Assembly: GCA_947462335.1 (NCBI GenBank) | Contig: OX381721.1 | Coordinates: 10,553,910 to 10,617,909 of the forward strand | From: Harmothoe impar | Taxonomy: Eukaryota > Annelida > Polychaeta > Phyllodocida > Polynoidae | DNA: 64,000 nt | Direction of reading: 5' to 3' | In this document: one piece after another, positions 46,154 through 56,594 of the stretch | How positions within the stretch are numbered: the first letter of the stretch is position 1 | How the letters are laid out: each line of letters opens with the position of its first letter | Translations under genes and position numbers: made by a program | Notes under the pieces: generated by a model | The model's input: the letters and a program-made list of their open reading frames with translations, nothing else | Told to the model about the DNA's origin: nothing | Database searches by the model: none

Positions 46154-46634
46154 TGTGGTGGTTCGTAGTTAACTCTAGGTTAAAGAACAACGATCACGGC
46201 AGTTTCCAGGTGCGAGAATATATCTGTCTTTATTCACAAGAATAACAACTCCAGTTCCTTTACTAGGGAACGATCAGTGTAGAATCAATACACACAGGTA
46301 AATCAGGTTTCTCTATAAATAGAGGAAACGGTCAGTATACACTCTTAGCATACAACTCTGTCCGCACGGTTGGACATGTGAAGTCTCTCGTCAGTCGGGC
46401 CTGCACTGACTGCCCTCCAGGTAACAAACGGGTCTTATATAACACTGGCTCTTAGATCACGTGGCCAGGTGGGTGGGTCGGCCGCCCACCTGAGAGTGGC
46501 ACACGGTTACCTGAAGAGGACCTGCGCCCTCTCCCGGGAACTGTGTGCACTAGCTCCAGGTGGAGAAGCCGAGTAAACAGACGTTACCCGGAAATACCGT
46601 GTATGAGATTAATATGTAATATCATGCCCCTACA
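46154..46634 (-). repeat. 3' LTR
   Basis: 481 bp, TG...CA ends. Read on the minus strand it starts TGTAGGGGCATGA. It has a TATATAAG box (46441-46434) and, about 200 bp on, AATAAA (46234-46229), the expected order of U3, R and polyadenylation signal. Confidence 0.95.
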
Positions 46635-46649
46635 CTACCCCCCCTAGAC
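46635..46649 (-). promoter_or_regulatory. polypurine tract
   Basis: Minus strand GTCTAGGGGGGGTAG lies immediately upstream of the 3' LTR, the position where plus-strand DNA synthesis is primed in LTR retrotransposons. Confidence 0.75.
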
Positions 46650-48098
46650 AAAACTAGGTGGTGACGAATATGTACGGTTTTCCTAACATATAGAAAACAC
46701 TTTAGACAAACGCATTATAGTTATTGTCTATACAGTAACTAGGGGCGTAACATATTATCACGACGATTAGACAAGCGAGATCAATGAACTCATTAGAATA
46801 TATGGCATTACACTGTACTAGCAACCATAATACATTTTCATACACACAATCGAACGGCTTGACACATTTCGATATGACTTCCTTATGAAGTTATTACTTG
46901 GTTATTAAAAAAATGCGCGTGGGGCGTGTTTATATTTAAGTTGAACAGAAAAGTTAATTAAAAACCAGTCCTGATAAGGACTCACAACCGCCAGCGTCTT
47001 ACATTGATATGTGTTTTTAATGAATACATTCACACAATGGATAATAGTAACCACAGCCTTTGTTTGAGCTGGGTAATCCGATTATATAACCTTAATACCT
47101 CTCGCAACATATAACAGAGTCGACACACACGACAATACACAATGGTATATGTATGATTTACACGTAGTCTTAACGACTGCACACACAGACTTTTACGGGT
47201 AGCCACATCTCCTAGCTTATCAGATCATACAATCTTCATATATAGCATAATATTAAACCCGTTTAATATGGTAAATATGAGAATACCATAGTAGAACACC
47301 TGGGGTGATATGTATCACAATACGATAACTTATTATATATATTAACTATGTTTTAATGAGTAACCTGGCAGTGTACCCGGAAACCCTCACAAAAATATAT
47401 CTTACTGGTGATCTAGTTGTGGGCACGGTGCTCTCCGCTTCTAATAGACGAATGAGTAAGGTGCTCTCCTCTTCTTATAGATGAATAAGTCAGGTGCTCT
47501 CCGCTTCTTAATACTGTTTCTTGGATAAATATCACCCGAAGGTAAGTTCATATGTACACAGCTCGCTAAGTATCCCGTCCTCGCTCCAATAATGTTCATG
47601 ACATATATAATTATAATCCGGCTGGAAACCACAAGTACTGTCCGTTTAACACGTAATCCTAGCTCCAGGAATGTTCATGATATATATAAGTATAACTGGA
47701 ACCACGAGCATTGTCTGTTTGACACGTAATCCTTGGACGGGAACAGTTTACAACACAGCATAATAGTATCAGGAACACATAATGGTAACGTATCCCAAAA
47801 GTTAGTTTCAGGGACGTTAGTTTGGTAGCTTCCTGGTGGAGTCCTGATTCCCCATCAGGTCGGCTATAGTTGAGAGTTGAGTAGTTAGGTAAGTCCAGAG
47901 CTTCCACGGAAGGTTCCCCGCGATGTTCCAAATGCATCTAAAAAGATGCCCCTCTTTCCCTTGAGAAGGGAAACCCGTCACAAAAAAATTATGACATCTG
48001 ATTAACTGAAAGAACAATTAATCTATCCGGAAACTATTAAAGCTTCCTCCTCTATCTCTAAAAAATTTAGAAATAGACTCTGAACCCTTTATTAGTTA
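46650..48098 (-). other. long untranslated region between ORF3 and the 3' LTR
   Basis: About 1.45 kb of AT-rich sequence belonging to the element. Near 47440-47540 a short motif GGTGCTCTCC(G/T)CTTCT is tandemly repeated, and an AATGTTCATGA(C/T)ATATATAA block is repeated at about 47590 and 47668. No ORF of note. Confidence 0.6.
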
Positions 48099-51000
48099 TT
48101 AACCTAATGGTTCATCTCTCGCCCTGATTAAGGCAAGCGCGTGCTCAGCCGTGCCATCCCAGGTATCGAGAGTCACGCCGAACACCCCGTAAAATTTTAC
48201 GTTCATATCTTGTAACCGTTTGGTTAACTTCTCGTTCTCCTGGCGAACGAAATCCGCTGCGGCCTCAGCATTCTTCTGGCCTGTAGCAGCTTCCTTTGAC
48301 TTTTTAGCCAAAAAGTCAGCATTGCCAGCGGCGACCAATGCTTTCTCTTCCCTGTGGGCAATCTTTAGACCATGCGTAAACAGGCCTAACATCTTGGTGT
48401 TATATTCCACCGCTAGCTGTCGTTGGGACTCCTGGAATTCGGTAACAATTCTCTGTCCCACCTCACAGCTCGCCTTCTCTTCCCGAGAGAAGTAGTTGAC
48501 TATCGGGACGTATTTTAATTTTACGCCTCCGGTAGTTTCCGCGCGGGAGGTACCCGCGACTGGCTGGATGACAACCGGTTCCTGGCTGGCAGGAATCATG
48601 GGTTTTACATCCACTCGCGGTGCTTTAACAGCCGCTGCAGTCTTCGGGACAGTTATACCCCGAGGAGTCACCACTGAGATCAGCGATTTGGTCTCAGTCT
48701 TCACGGTCAAACTCTCCATTCCCCGGGTTGGGGTGGTGGGAGACCGGACGTCCCTGGGGGTGGGTTTTGTAGTTGTCCCCAAATGGTACGTCAAAGGCAG
48801 GGAAGCCTTTGATCTGGTAGCCGGGCTTTCTTTAGGCCGGGCACCGCCATAGTCAGGTTGACTGTTGGCACTGTCTGAACTGCTCAGACGTCTGTTACGG
48901 TATTCCATGCTGCTGCTAGCAGCCGCCGTATGTCCACCGGAATCACGTTTCCGATCTTTCCGGTCTGCATACAGTGGGTCTGGATACTCGCGATAGTATT
49001 CGCGACCTTCCGGGGCCTGATAATTCCCATAATAGGAATTATCGAGTTCCTCCAAAGTGGATCCAGCATGTCTCCGTTTTGGTCCGGGAGAGACCGCAGG
49101 AGACCGAGAGCGGTCTCGGGCAGACCGGCTCTTTCCCCGGGAACCACCCCGAGTTTCCGGCTGGCGGAAACTACCGCCGCCTCTCCGAGCAGTACGGGTA
49201 GTGCATAACACCGTATACTCATCATCATTCATGGCGAACTTGTTGCGTCCGTCCACTCTGGCTATCCTAGCTTTGAACTTCCCGTCTGCGACTTCGCAGA
49301 AAAAGGGAGTTGCCGGCCGGATTTTAGCCTTCTGATCGTCTGTTAGTGACTTGTACTGGTCACAGACGGCATCATGTAGCGCATTCACACGATTGCGGGC
49401 TACACTGATTCCCATATTATGGCAATCTTTCATGTGGCGCATTAGCTCACCTCTGCGGGGTTCTAGACACCCGTTGCACAATTGTGACTCCCTACCTACT
49501 GTAATATCACAGTGATACACCACACAGTGGTGCATGTGATTCTCACAGAGGTGTCTCAGGAACCGTGGCTTTGTTACAAAGACGGTTCGATCGGTGCCCA
49601 TGGTGTTTAAACACGTGGCAAACGGGCACCAATTCCTCTCCCGTTGATTATACCAATGGGTGCTTGCAAAAAGAAGCTTTTCCTTCTGCTCCTTACTGTA
49701 GTAAGTTTCCGGCAAGATCCTGAGCTGATCTAGCCACTGCTGATAAAAAGCAGACGGAGGACGGTCCCGGGGTGTATTCCGGATCCAATCCTCATCATCA
49801 CTCTGACCTTTACAGTTGGTCGCGAGTGGACATCCAAAATTGGTTGGGCCAATTGGACACTGTTCCCACGAATTGGGAATAAACACGCGGAACTTATTGT
49901 TCGCGTTCTGCCAGATTCGCCTCATCACGTCATTTGGCGGGATGGGGTCCTCCGGGTCGTTTCCTGGTTCCTCAGCGTTAGCCGGAACCTCTCCCTCTTC
50001 CTCATCCGAATGAGCCGGACTACGGAGAGGGCTGAGATGCGCTGGGTTGATTACCAGCGCAGCCGCAACCGCGGCAGCAGCACCAGCTGCGGCGGTTACA
50101 TCTGCCACAAGGGCCGGGGTGGGGACGGTGACGCCCGTGGTAGAGGGTGCTGGAGTATTGGCTTCGTTGGTATCCATAGCCTCATCCGTAACTTCCACAG
50201 CCCGTGGAATGACGGGCTGTCCCCCGGAAGGTTGTTCCGGTAATCCTTCTGCCAATACAGAATCTGGCAAGTTAGCTAGTCTTGCCTTCTCGTTCCGGCG
50301 AGATTGACGCCCTCTCTCCTGGACAAACTCGTCCGACTGATTGCTGTCAGCCGAGCTTGACCGGTTCGAGGCTCCCCTCTCACCTTTACTGCCGCGCCCC
50401 CTAGGTGTGGCTTTCAGCGCTTTTATTCGCGCCTTCTCTTCCGCACTGGAAGATCTGGTTCGTACTGTCCGAACCGCCTCATCCACCAAACAAGATATGG
50501 CAATATCCCGTTTGATGGTGTGAGCATCCATGTAACCCTCTATAGTGGCTACATCCAATATGTACGAAACTACTCCCTGTGTGCTAGCGGCAGCAATCTC
50601 GTACTCCTTCCGGGTTTTCGGTTCGCGGAGCTTCCCGATACGTGCCCGGTACCTGTTGACGCCTGTCAACAACATCCCGGCAACTCCACAATTCGGATCC
50701 AGGGACAGGATTGGAAGTGCAGGCATTAACCGCTGTATATCTGAGATATGCAGGTCGAATACAGCTCTTCGTAAGCAGTAGCATACGAGTAGTCCTTTTT
50801 GGAGTGCCTCCCAGTACACAAACCAGTCCGGGGGCAACTCGTCCTGCTCCTCCACTAATAGGAAGAGCAATATCGCCTGCCTTATAAGCGGGTCAATCCG
50901 GCGGGGAGCTCCCTCCGCCGTGAGACGTAGCACGTCCTCGTGCAGTTCCACTTCACGTCCATCGTAATTGGACATGAAGCCTGCTAGTGTGGGCACTGCC

Positions 51001-51494
51001 GGGCGGGGTTTCTCAACGTCCACCGGCGGCTCACCATGGTACACAGTACCCGTGTCCTGATACTCAGCTTCGCTGGTATCGGCTTGACCGTCAGCTGGGC
51101 TGATGGCCTCAATGTCCAAACCTTCCAAGTAATTGGCGGCGACATTTGCTGGACGTAGCGATGACTGAGAGTCAAGGTCAACGTCCATTATCTCCCCTTG
51201 TCCCAGGAAATCCATAGATTCCTGGTCCCCGAGGTCAGGTTGATTATCAACCACATTCCCTCCGCTAGCGGAGTCGCCCTCTTGAAGAGGGTCCACCAGC
51301 TGGTGGTCTGTCTCGGAAGACATGGTGTCACACTCAAGAAAAGTGTTTTGATGGATTATAGGGGGTCCACCTCCCCTCTGCAAGAATGGTCGTGTCCGAG
51401 CCCTTACGTCTGCTCTGGACCTCCTCTCAACCCCAACTGGCAATTCCCGCCGAGCCGCGTGCCTTATATACGGCGCGCCACCGCGCATGCGCAA
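48099..51494 (-). CDS. large third ORF of the LTR retrotransposon, unknown function
   Basis: An uninterrupted minus-strand frame of 1131 codons downstream of pol. The first codon is TTG. ATG codons occur at residue 3 (51488, poor context) and residue 58 (51323, ACCATGT), and I favor the latter (1074 residues). I do not recognise the protein. Visible parts: acidic N-terminus; a hydrophobic, probably helical block at 180-345 (RQAILLFLLVEE, YWEALQKGLLVCYCLRR); a Ser/Arg-rich basic segment 345-405; an Ala-rich run 466-481; a Cys cluster at 546, 555 and 561; and zinc-finger-like C623-C628-H648-H653 and C673-C676-H687-H692. An RS stretch follows (786-799), then a long low-complexity region, and a coiled-coil-prone C-terminus (1005-1095). 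There is no signal peptide or clear membrane anchor, so despite the env position it does not look like an envelope. It may be a nucleic-acid-binding accessory protein. Confidence 0.85.
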   Translation of the reverse strand: MRMRGGAPYIRHAARRELPVGVERRSRADVRARTRPFLQRGGGPPIIHQNTFLECDTMSSETDHQLVDPLQEGDSASGGNVVDNQPDLGDQESMDFLGQGEIMDVDLDSQSSLRPANVAANYLEGLDIEAISPADGQADTSEAEYQDTGTVYHGEPPVDVEKPRPAVPTLAGFMSNYDGREVELHEDVLRLTAEGAPRRIDPLIRQAILLFLLVEEQDELPPDWFVYWEALQKGLLVCYCLRRAVFDLHISDIQRLMPALPILSLDPNCGVAGMLLTGVNRYRARIGKLREPKTRKEYEIAAASTQGVVSYILDVATIEGYMDAHTIKRDIAISCLVDEAVRTVRTRSSSAEEKARIKALKATPRGRGSKGERGASNRSSSADSNQSDEFVQERGRQSRRNEKARLANLPDSVLAEGLPEQPSGGQPVIPRAVEVTDEAMDTNEANTPAPSTTGVTVPTPALVADVTAAAGAAAAVAAALVINPAHLSPLRSPAHSDEEEGEVPANAEEPGNDPEDPIPPNDVMRRIWQNANNKFRVFIPNSWEQCPIGPTNFGCPLATNCKGQSDDEDWIRNTPRDRPPSAFYQQWLDQLRILPETYYSKEQKEKLLFASTHWYNQRERNWCPFATCLNTMGTDRTVFVTKPRFLRHLCENHMHHCVVYHCDITVGRESQLCNGCLEPRRGELMRHMKDCHNMGISVARNRVNALHDAVCDQYKSLTDDQKAKIRPATPFFCEVADGKFKARIARVDGRNKFAMNDDEYTVLCTTRTARRGGGSFRQPETRGGSRGKSRSARDRSRSPAVSPGPKRRHAGSTLEELDNSYYGNYQAPEGREYYREYPDPLYADRKDRKRDSGGHTAAASSSMEYRNRRLSSSDSANSQPDYGGARPKESPATRSKASLPLTYHLGTTTKPTPRDVRSPTTPTRGMESLTVKTETKSLISVVTPRGITVPKTAAAVKAPRVDVKPMIPASQEPVVIQPVAGTSRAETTGGVKLKYVPIVNYFSREEKASCEVGQRIVTEFQESQRQLAVEYNTKMLGLFTHGLKIAHREEKALVAAGNADFLAKKSKEAATGQKNAEAAADFVRQENEKLTKRLQDMNVKFYGVFGVTLDTWDGTAEHALALIRARDEPLG

Positions 51495-51793
51495 CCCCGC
51501 GCGTCCCGTGACCCAGTTCCTTGGAATCAGGTCACCCGCGCGTTCAATTGTAAACAGGTACCCTCATTTCACGTGTTAATCCTTACGCTCTGTCAACTCG
51601 TCGAGAGTATCAATGAAATATATATGAATGGCATAATAAAGCACATTCACCGGATTATCCGTCCATCACCCATGGGATCCTTGACAGGGGGACTATCAAG
51701 ATCATTCCGACCGTACTTACTTCCACACATAACTGATTACAACATTTAAATATTTAACGAGATTACAGGACACCACACTCGTTGTGTACCGGC
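51495..51793 (-). other. spacer between pol and ORF3
   Basis: 300 bp without an ORF. It probably holds the leader of ORF3; whether ORF3 is made from a spliced RNA cannot be told from the sequence. Confidence 0.5.
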
Positions 51794-54700
51794 TTAGGTT
51801 ATACCGTCCCTAGCTAGGAACCGGGGACTGCGTCTTACGTTTTTAGGCATAACATTAGACCTGGTTATAGGACACGCCTTTTCTAGAGTGGATTTAGCCT
51901 TAACTACACCCTTCCGGGTCCTTTTCCCTTCAGCCAGCGAGACTTTATTAGCCGCCTTCTTCCCGGATCTTTTTGGGATGACGGGCTTCTGCACCATTAG
52001 TTTCCGGGAAACCTCCTTCCGCGGCCTTCCGCGTTTCCGGGGAGGTTCCTTCACTAATTTCCGCTGTTCACTTTCCTCTATCAAAGTATCAACTTCCAAC
52101 TCATACGAGTCCAGGGACAAATCTCTCCCCTTCCACTCTCTTAGTCGAGCTACATTAGATTTATACATCTTTCCCTGTAATGAACGTATCACTACAGTAC
52201 TGTCACTTACTATGCGGGTCACCACAAAGGGCCCATCCCAATTACTAGCAAGTTTCAGAGTCGATAACGGCTCATGTAATCTTACTACCTGATCACCAAC
52301 TTTGAATCGTCGCGGCTTAAGGCCTAGATAGCCGGTCTTCTGCCAGGTGGCATTCTTCTGTAGTTCAGTTCTCACCAATTCATAAGCATATTTGAATTGA
52401 TCTCTTAATGACTCCACAAACATGACATGACAGGGGGTTTCCGGGTTCATTCCTACCACCCCAAATACCAGGTCAGCGGGCATTATTAAATCCTCCCCGA
52501 AAACTAGCAGATTCGGGGAACAGGAGGTACTAGAATGGACAGTGCTATTATATGCATGACATACATAATCACACTGCTCATCCCAGTCGTCCATTTTATC
52601 ATTCACCAGGGATTTTAACACCTGAATCAATGTACGATTGAATCTCTCAACCATTCCATCACTTTGTGGCCGGTAGGGATTTGTTTTCGTCTTACAAATC
52701 GCCAATCGGTGACACATTTCCTGCCAAAGATCAGATTCAAATTCCCGACCTTGGTCACTATGCATCATTAGGGGAACCCCAAGATGCAATACCCAACCTT
52801 TAACAAAAGCTTTTGCACAGGTTGCCGCCTTGTGATCCGCTAATGGAAACACTCTCGTATACTTGGTATAATAATCAGTGACGACCATCATACAAGTATT
52901 ACCCTCAGGGGTAGTTTTAAACCCACTGATTATATCTATTGCGACTCGCGCAAATCTTACTCCAAACAACTCCTGGGACAAAGGCATTTTACCCATCCCA
53001 GGCCCAGGTTTGTTTTTACAACAATCCGGGCAAGTAGCAATCCATCTTAATAGATCACTACTCATCCCTGGCCAGTAATATCTCCTTTTCAGACGTTCCA
53101 GGGAACGCTTTTTCCCGAAATGTCCACTGGTCAGGTGTCCATGGCAATAATACATAACATCCCTCCTCATGCTGGAAGGTATTACCACTTGCCGGACTCT
53201 CCTACCGGATGGATTAATCTTCCACCGGTAGACGATTCCGCTCTGGACCTCTAACTCTGCCCATTGAGCTATTAGCCTTCTCATTTCCCGGTTCTCCAGG
53301 GAAATCTCAGGCCGCGGGGGCCGTATCTTCCTAGGTAACAATACCAACAACCGGCTAAGGTTAGGATCCTTTTCCTGGAACTTCCGGATGGTTCCCATGG
53401 ACCACTCCAGAACGCCAGTTCCCTTGATCTCAAAGGGAATCCTTGCTCCGGCTATGACAGCCTCATGCTGACCACAGTCATCACAGTTGGTGTTTTCGCA
53501 CTTCCTGATAGGACGTCGGGAAAGTGCATCAGCATTTACATGCTTTACCCCAGCTCTATGCTGGATCTGACTTTGCTCCAAACCGAACTCGGAAAGGTGT
53601 GCTAGCCAACGTCCAATCATTCCTTCCGCATCTTTGAAATTCAATAACCATCTCAAAGAGGAATGATCTGTTCTTAGCGTAAAATCTGACCCCCAAAGGA
53701 AATGTTTGAACTTTTTAGTATAAACTATTACAGCCAACAATTCCCTTTTAGTGGTACAATAATTTCGCTGAGTCTTACTCATAGTATTACTAGCAAAGGC
53801 AATGGGAACCTCCACTCCGCCTTGGACTTGACTGAGGGCGGCCCCAATACTCTCATTGCTAGCATCTGTATCCAATACAAAATGACCATCCGGGGTGGGA
53901 TACTTTAACACCGGGGTCTCCACAAACAACTTTTTTAAGAAAGCTGTGTCCTGTTCCTTCCCCCATGGGAACTCTTCCTTCCTATTTCCGGGAGTCCAGT
54001 GTGACAAACACTGGATCGGATAGGCTACCCGGGAATACCCCGGCAGGAAATCCCTATAATATGAGCAGAATCCTAGGAAGGATCGCACATCTTTAGGACC
54101 CCTGGGGACTTCCCATTCAGTCACACTCCTGATCTTTTCCGGATCCGCCTTAACCCCCTCGGTGGAAATAATCCGCCCTAGGTAGTTAATATCCTTCTTA
54201 AACAGATTGCATTTCTTTGGTTTCAATTTGAGACCGTTAGACATGATTCGGTTTAAGACTTCCTCTAAATTACTTAAACAGCCCGCAAAGGTCTTTCCAA
54301 ACACAATTACGTCATCTAAGTAAACTAGACATTTCCGCCATAATAAATCACTTAACAGTGTCTCCATCATGGCTTCAAAGGTGGCCGGCGCATTACATAA
54401 CCCGAATGGCATCACCTTATATTCAAACAAACCGATATGGCTGGAAAACGCAGTTTTCTCCATATCCTCAGGCTTCATGCCTACTTGCCAATACCCGGAC
54501 TGTAAATCCAGGGTACAGAACCATTCATTCCCTCCCAGGGAATCAATCGTCTCATCTATCCTAGGAAGAGGATAGGAGTTCTTTTTAGTCAACCCATTCA
54601 GTTTCCGGTAATCAATACAGAACCGTATACTACCATCCTTCTTGGTTACCATACACACAGGGGAGGACCAAGGACTCATGCTGGGAACAATAACATTATC

Positions 54701-55992
54701 CTTCAGCATTTTCGCTATCTCTTCCTCAGCTACAAGCTTCTTCTTGAGGGGTAGCCTCCTATAAGGAATCTTAAAAGAGGGGTTATCCCCGGTTTTAATT
54801 TCATGCAATACCTTATTGGTTCTCCCCAGGGGTTCCCCTGGGGCCGCAAAAGCTTGCCTGCATCTCTTCAGCATAGCCTTTAGGGCTTCCTGATCATTCT
54901 CATCCGTTATGGATGATCCTGTTAACAACTTAGTTAACTCCTCATGCAATTCTTCTTTCCCTCCTTCTTCTAACCTCAGGTCTTGGTGGCTACCGGTGAC
55001 TGCCTCCGCAAGTATCACTTTCCCAACTTCAGTGCCTTTTTCAAGATATACTGTGGAGTTTCCGGGGTTGGAAATGGGTGTCACTGTCCATCTGGAATTC
55101 CCTACTAGGGTATCCGCAGATTCCAATCCCTTCCGGGATAATACAGCCATATCCGGCTCGATTACCGCTAATCCCTTCTGGATTAGCCTCCCTGAACTGA
55201 CTAACACGTCACAGGTCATTCCCGGGGGAATCTTCACAGTCTGTGCCACACTAGCGACACTACTGATCACTCTCAACTTACAGAGTATGGTCATATCATA
55301 CGGGTATTCAATCCTCAATTTCCCACTTTTCGGATTCAAAGTCGCACCGAAAAGCGCCGCAAAATCTAAACCAAGAATACCATCATCTTCAATCTCAGCT
55401 ATGGTCGGGGCCCAAACAAATTCTTTCCCCGCCACAGAGATTATCAGAAAAGTCCGTCCAAATGTCCTCATTCTGGTACCATCGGCCGTACATGCGTTTA
55501 CCCTCATTGTGAGGTTCTCACACATATTCGGCAATAAGCTGATGAATCTCTTAGAGACCATGGAGTGGCTAGCTCCAGTATCCATAAGAAATTCCCCAGT
55601 CTTTCCTTGTACAGAACAGGAAACGTACCACCTCTTCCCATCAGTTACTGAGGGATTCCTAGTAAACCGGTGAAGGTCACTATCAGTGCCCAGGTCGAAT
55701 CCACATCCTTTCAGGTGTTCCAGACAAGGATGACCCGGGGGAAGCCTGGTTCCTCCAACCTTAACCAACTCTTTGGTTATTGACTCCTCTAAACTGGCAC
55801 TAGGTTTCCCATACGCGCACCCCTGGGCGCCTGTTGTACCAGTCTCCCCAGCCTCATGGTTTCCGGGATGTACGGTCCCATCTCCCTTCTTGCTGGACGC
55901 ATTCACTGCTAATGAATCTTCACCGCCAACGTCGGTGATAATCTGACATATTTCCTCAGGGGTTACCGTCCTGCCATCCTCGGTAACCCCTT
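51794..55992 (-). CDS. pol: Pol polyprotein: protease, RT, RNase H, integrase with AT-hook tail
   Basis: The frame opens after the gag stop with no ATG, so it is expected to be made by -1 frameshifting from gag. Counting from the GTG at 55906 (1370 codons): protease DTGAS at 109-113 with ILGLDF at 177-182; RT with YLDD at 529-532; RNase H TDAS at 680-683; integrase HHCC (H924, H929, C959, C962) and D991-D1051-E1087 with 35 residues between the last two; a GPY/F-type module (WDGPF, 1223-1227). There is no chromodomain. The last 90 residues are very basic and include PRKRGRPRK (1289-1297), a classic AT-hook. The frame is uninterrupted, so this copy could be functional. Confidence 0.95.
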
Positions 55993-56002
55993 CTAATTTC
56001 CC
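55959..56002 (-). promoter_or_regulatory. gag-pol -1 frameshift signal (copy adjoining intact pol)
   Basis: On the minus strand the gag frame ends TCG GGA AAT TAG. The heptamer G GGA AAT (56002-55996) fits X XXY YYZ in frame. Five bases later a perfect 10-bp hairpin GGGGTTACCG / CGGTAACCCC (55990-55981 and 55968-55959) with a 12-base loop follows. A -1 slip continues into the open pol frame. Confidence 0.88.
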
Positions 56003-56580
56003 GAAACCTCACTTCTTAAAACAGGTTTCTCTGCTTTGCATTCAGATGCAAAGTGCCCTTTGACTTGACACCTGTAACACTGGACAGTGTTACGATCGAC
56101 CCTAGGGTGGCGCCTGGTTTGATTATCAAACACCTCTTTCATGCGTTTAATCATGGACTCCATTAAGGTATTTAATGAGTTTCCTGACGCATTTGTTTTA
56201 TCCGGAGTGGTCGTCTCCGGGGTCTGGGTTTTCTGACTGGAATCAGTCTGAGGTTCCCGAGTGTCGGGTTTCCGGGGGTTTTCCGAATAACCTTTGTTAC
56301 TAGGAAGCTTCCCGGAAGCTGGGGTAGAGCTAGATTTCTGTCGACCCTTGAATTTCAGGGCGTCTACTCTCTCCTCCCCTTCAGAATCTTCCGCGGAAGA
56401 ATCGTCTCCATCTAAGGAATGTTCAATTCCAGAGACGCGCTGTCCCCTATTAGCGGGTATCATACCAGCCAACAGTATTTTCTTCTTGTCATGTTGATCA
56501 ATCGCCATGAACAAATCCGCTAGGGAAGACCCAGCTTCCCAAGCTCTACCACAAACTTTAGCATGTTCAGGATCACTCAA
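55993..56580 (-). CDS. gag: Gag C-terminal part with zinc knuckle, duplicated copy
   Basis: Same sequence as 58655-59242: end of the capsid (DPEHAKVCGRAWEAGSS), acidic linker, and one CCHC knuckle CYRCQVKGHFASEC for RNA binding. The apparent start codon is TTG, so this is a continuation frame and not an independent gene. It lies between the truncated pol copy and the intact pol. Confidence 0.85.
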   Translation of the reverse strand: MSDPEHAKVCGRAWEAGSSLADLFMAIDQHDKKKILLAGMIPANRGQRVSGIEHSLDGDDSSAEDSEGEERVDALKFKGRQKSSSTPASGKLPSNKGYSENPRKPDTREPQTDSSQKTQTPETTTPDKTNASGNSLNTLMESMIKRMKEVFDNQTRRHPRVDRNTVQCYRCQVKGHFASECKAEKPVLRSEVSGN

Positions 56581-56594
56581 TCCACTAATAAATC

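Noticed and set aside
48220..50781. Several plus-strand ORFs of 65-118 residues
   Set aside because: They are shadows of the third ORF of the LTR element; GC-rich codons suppress stops on the other strand.
48099..51494. ORF3 as an envelope glycoprotein
   Set aside because: No signal peptide, no convincing transmembrane anchor, no fusion-peptide pattern; the Ala-rich stretch is too weakly hydrophobic to count.
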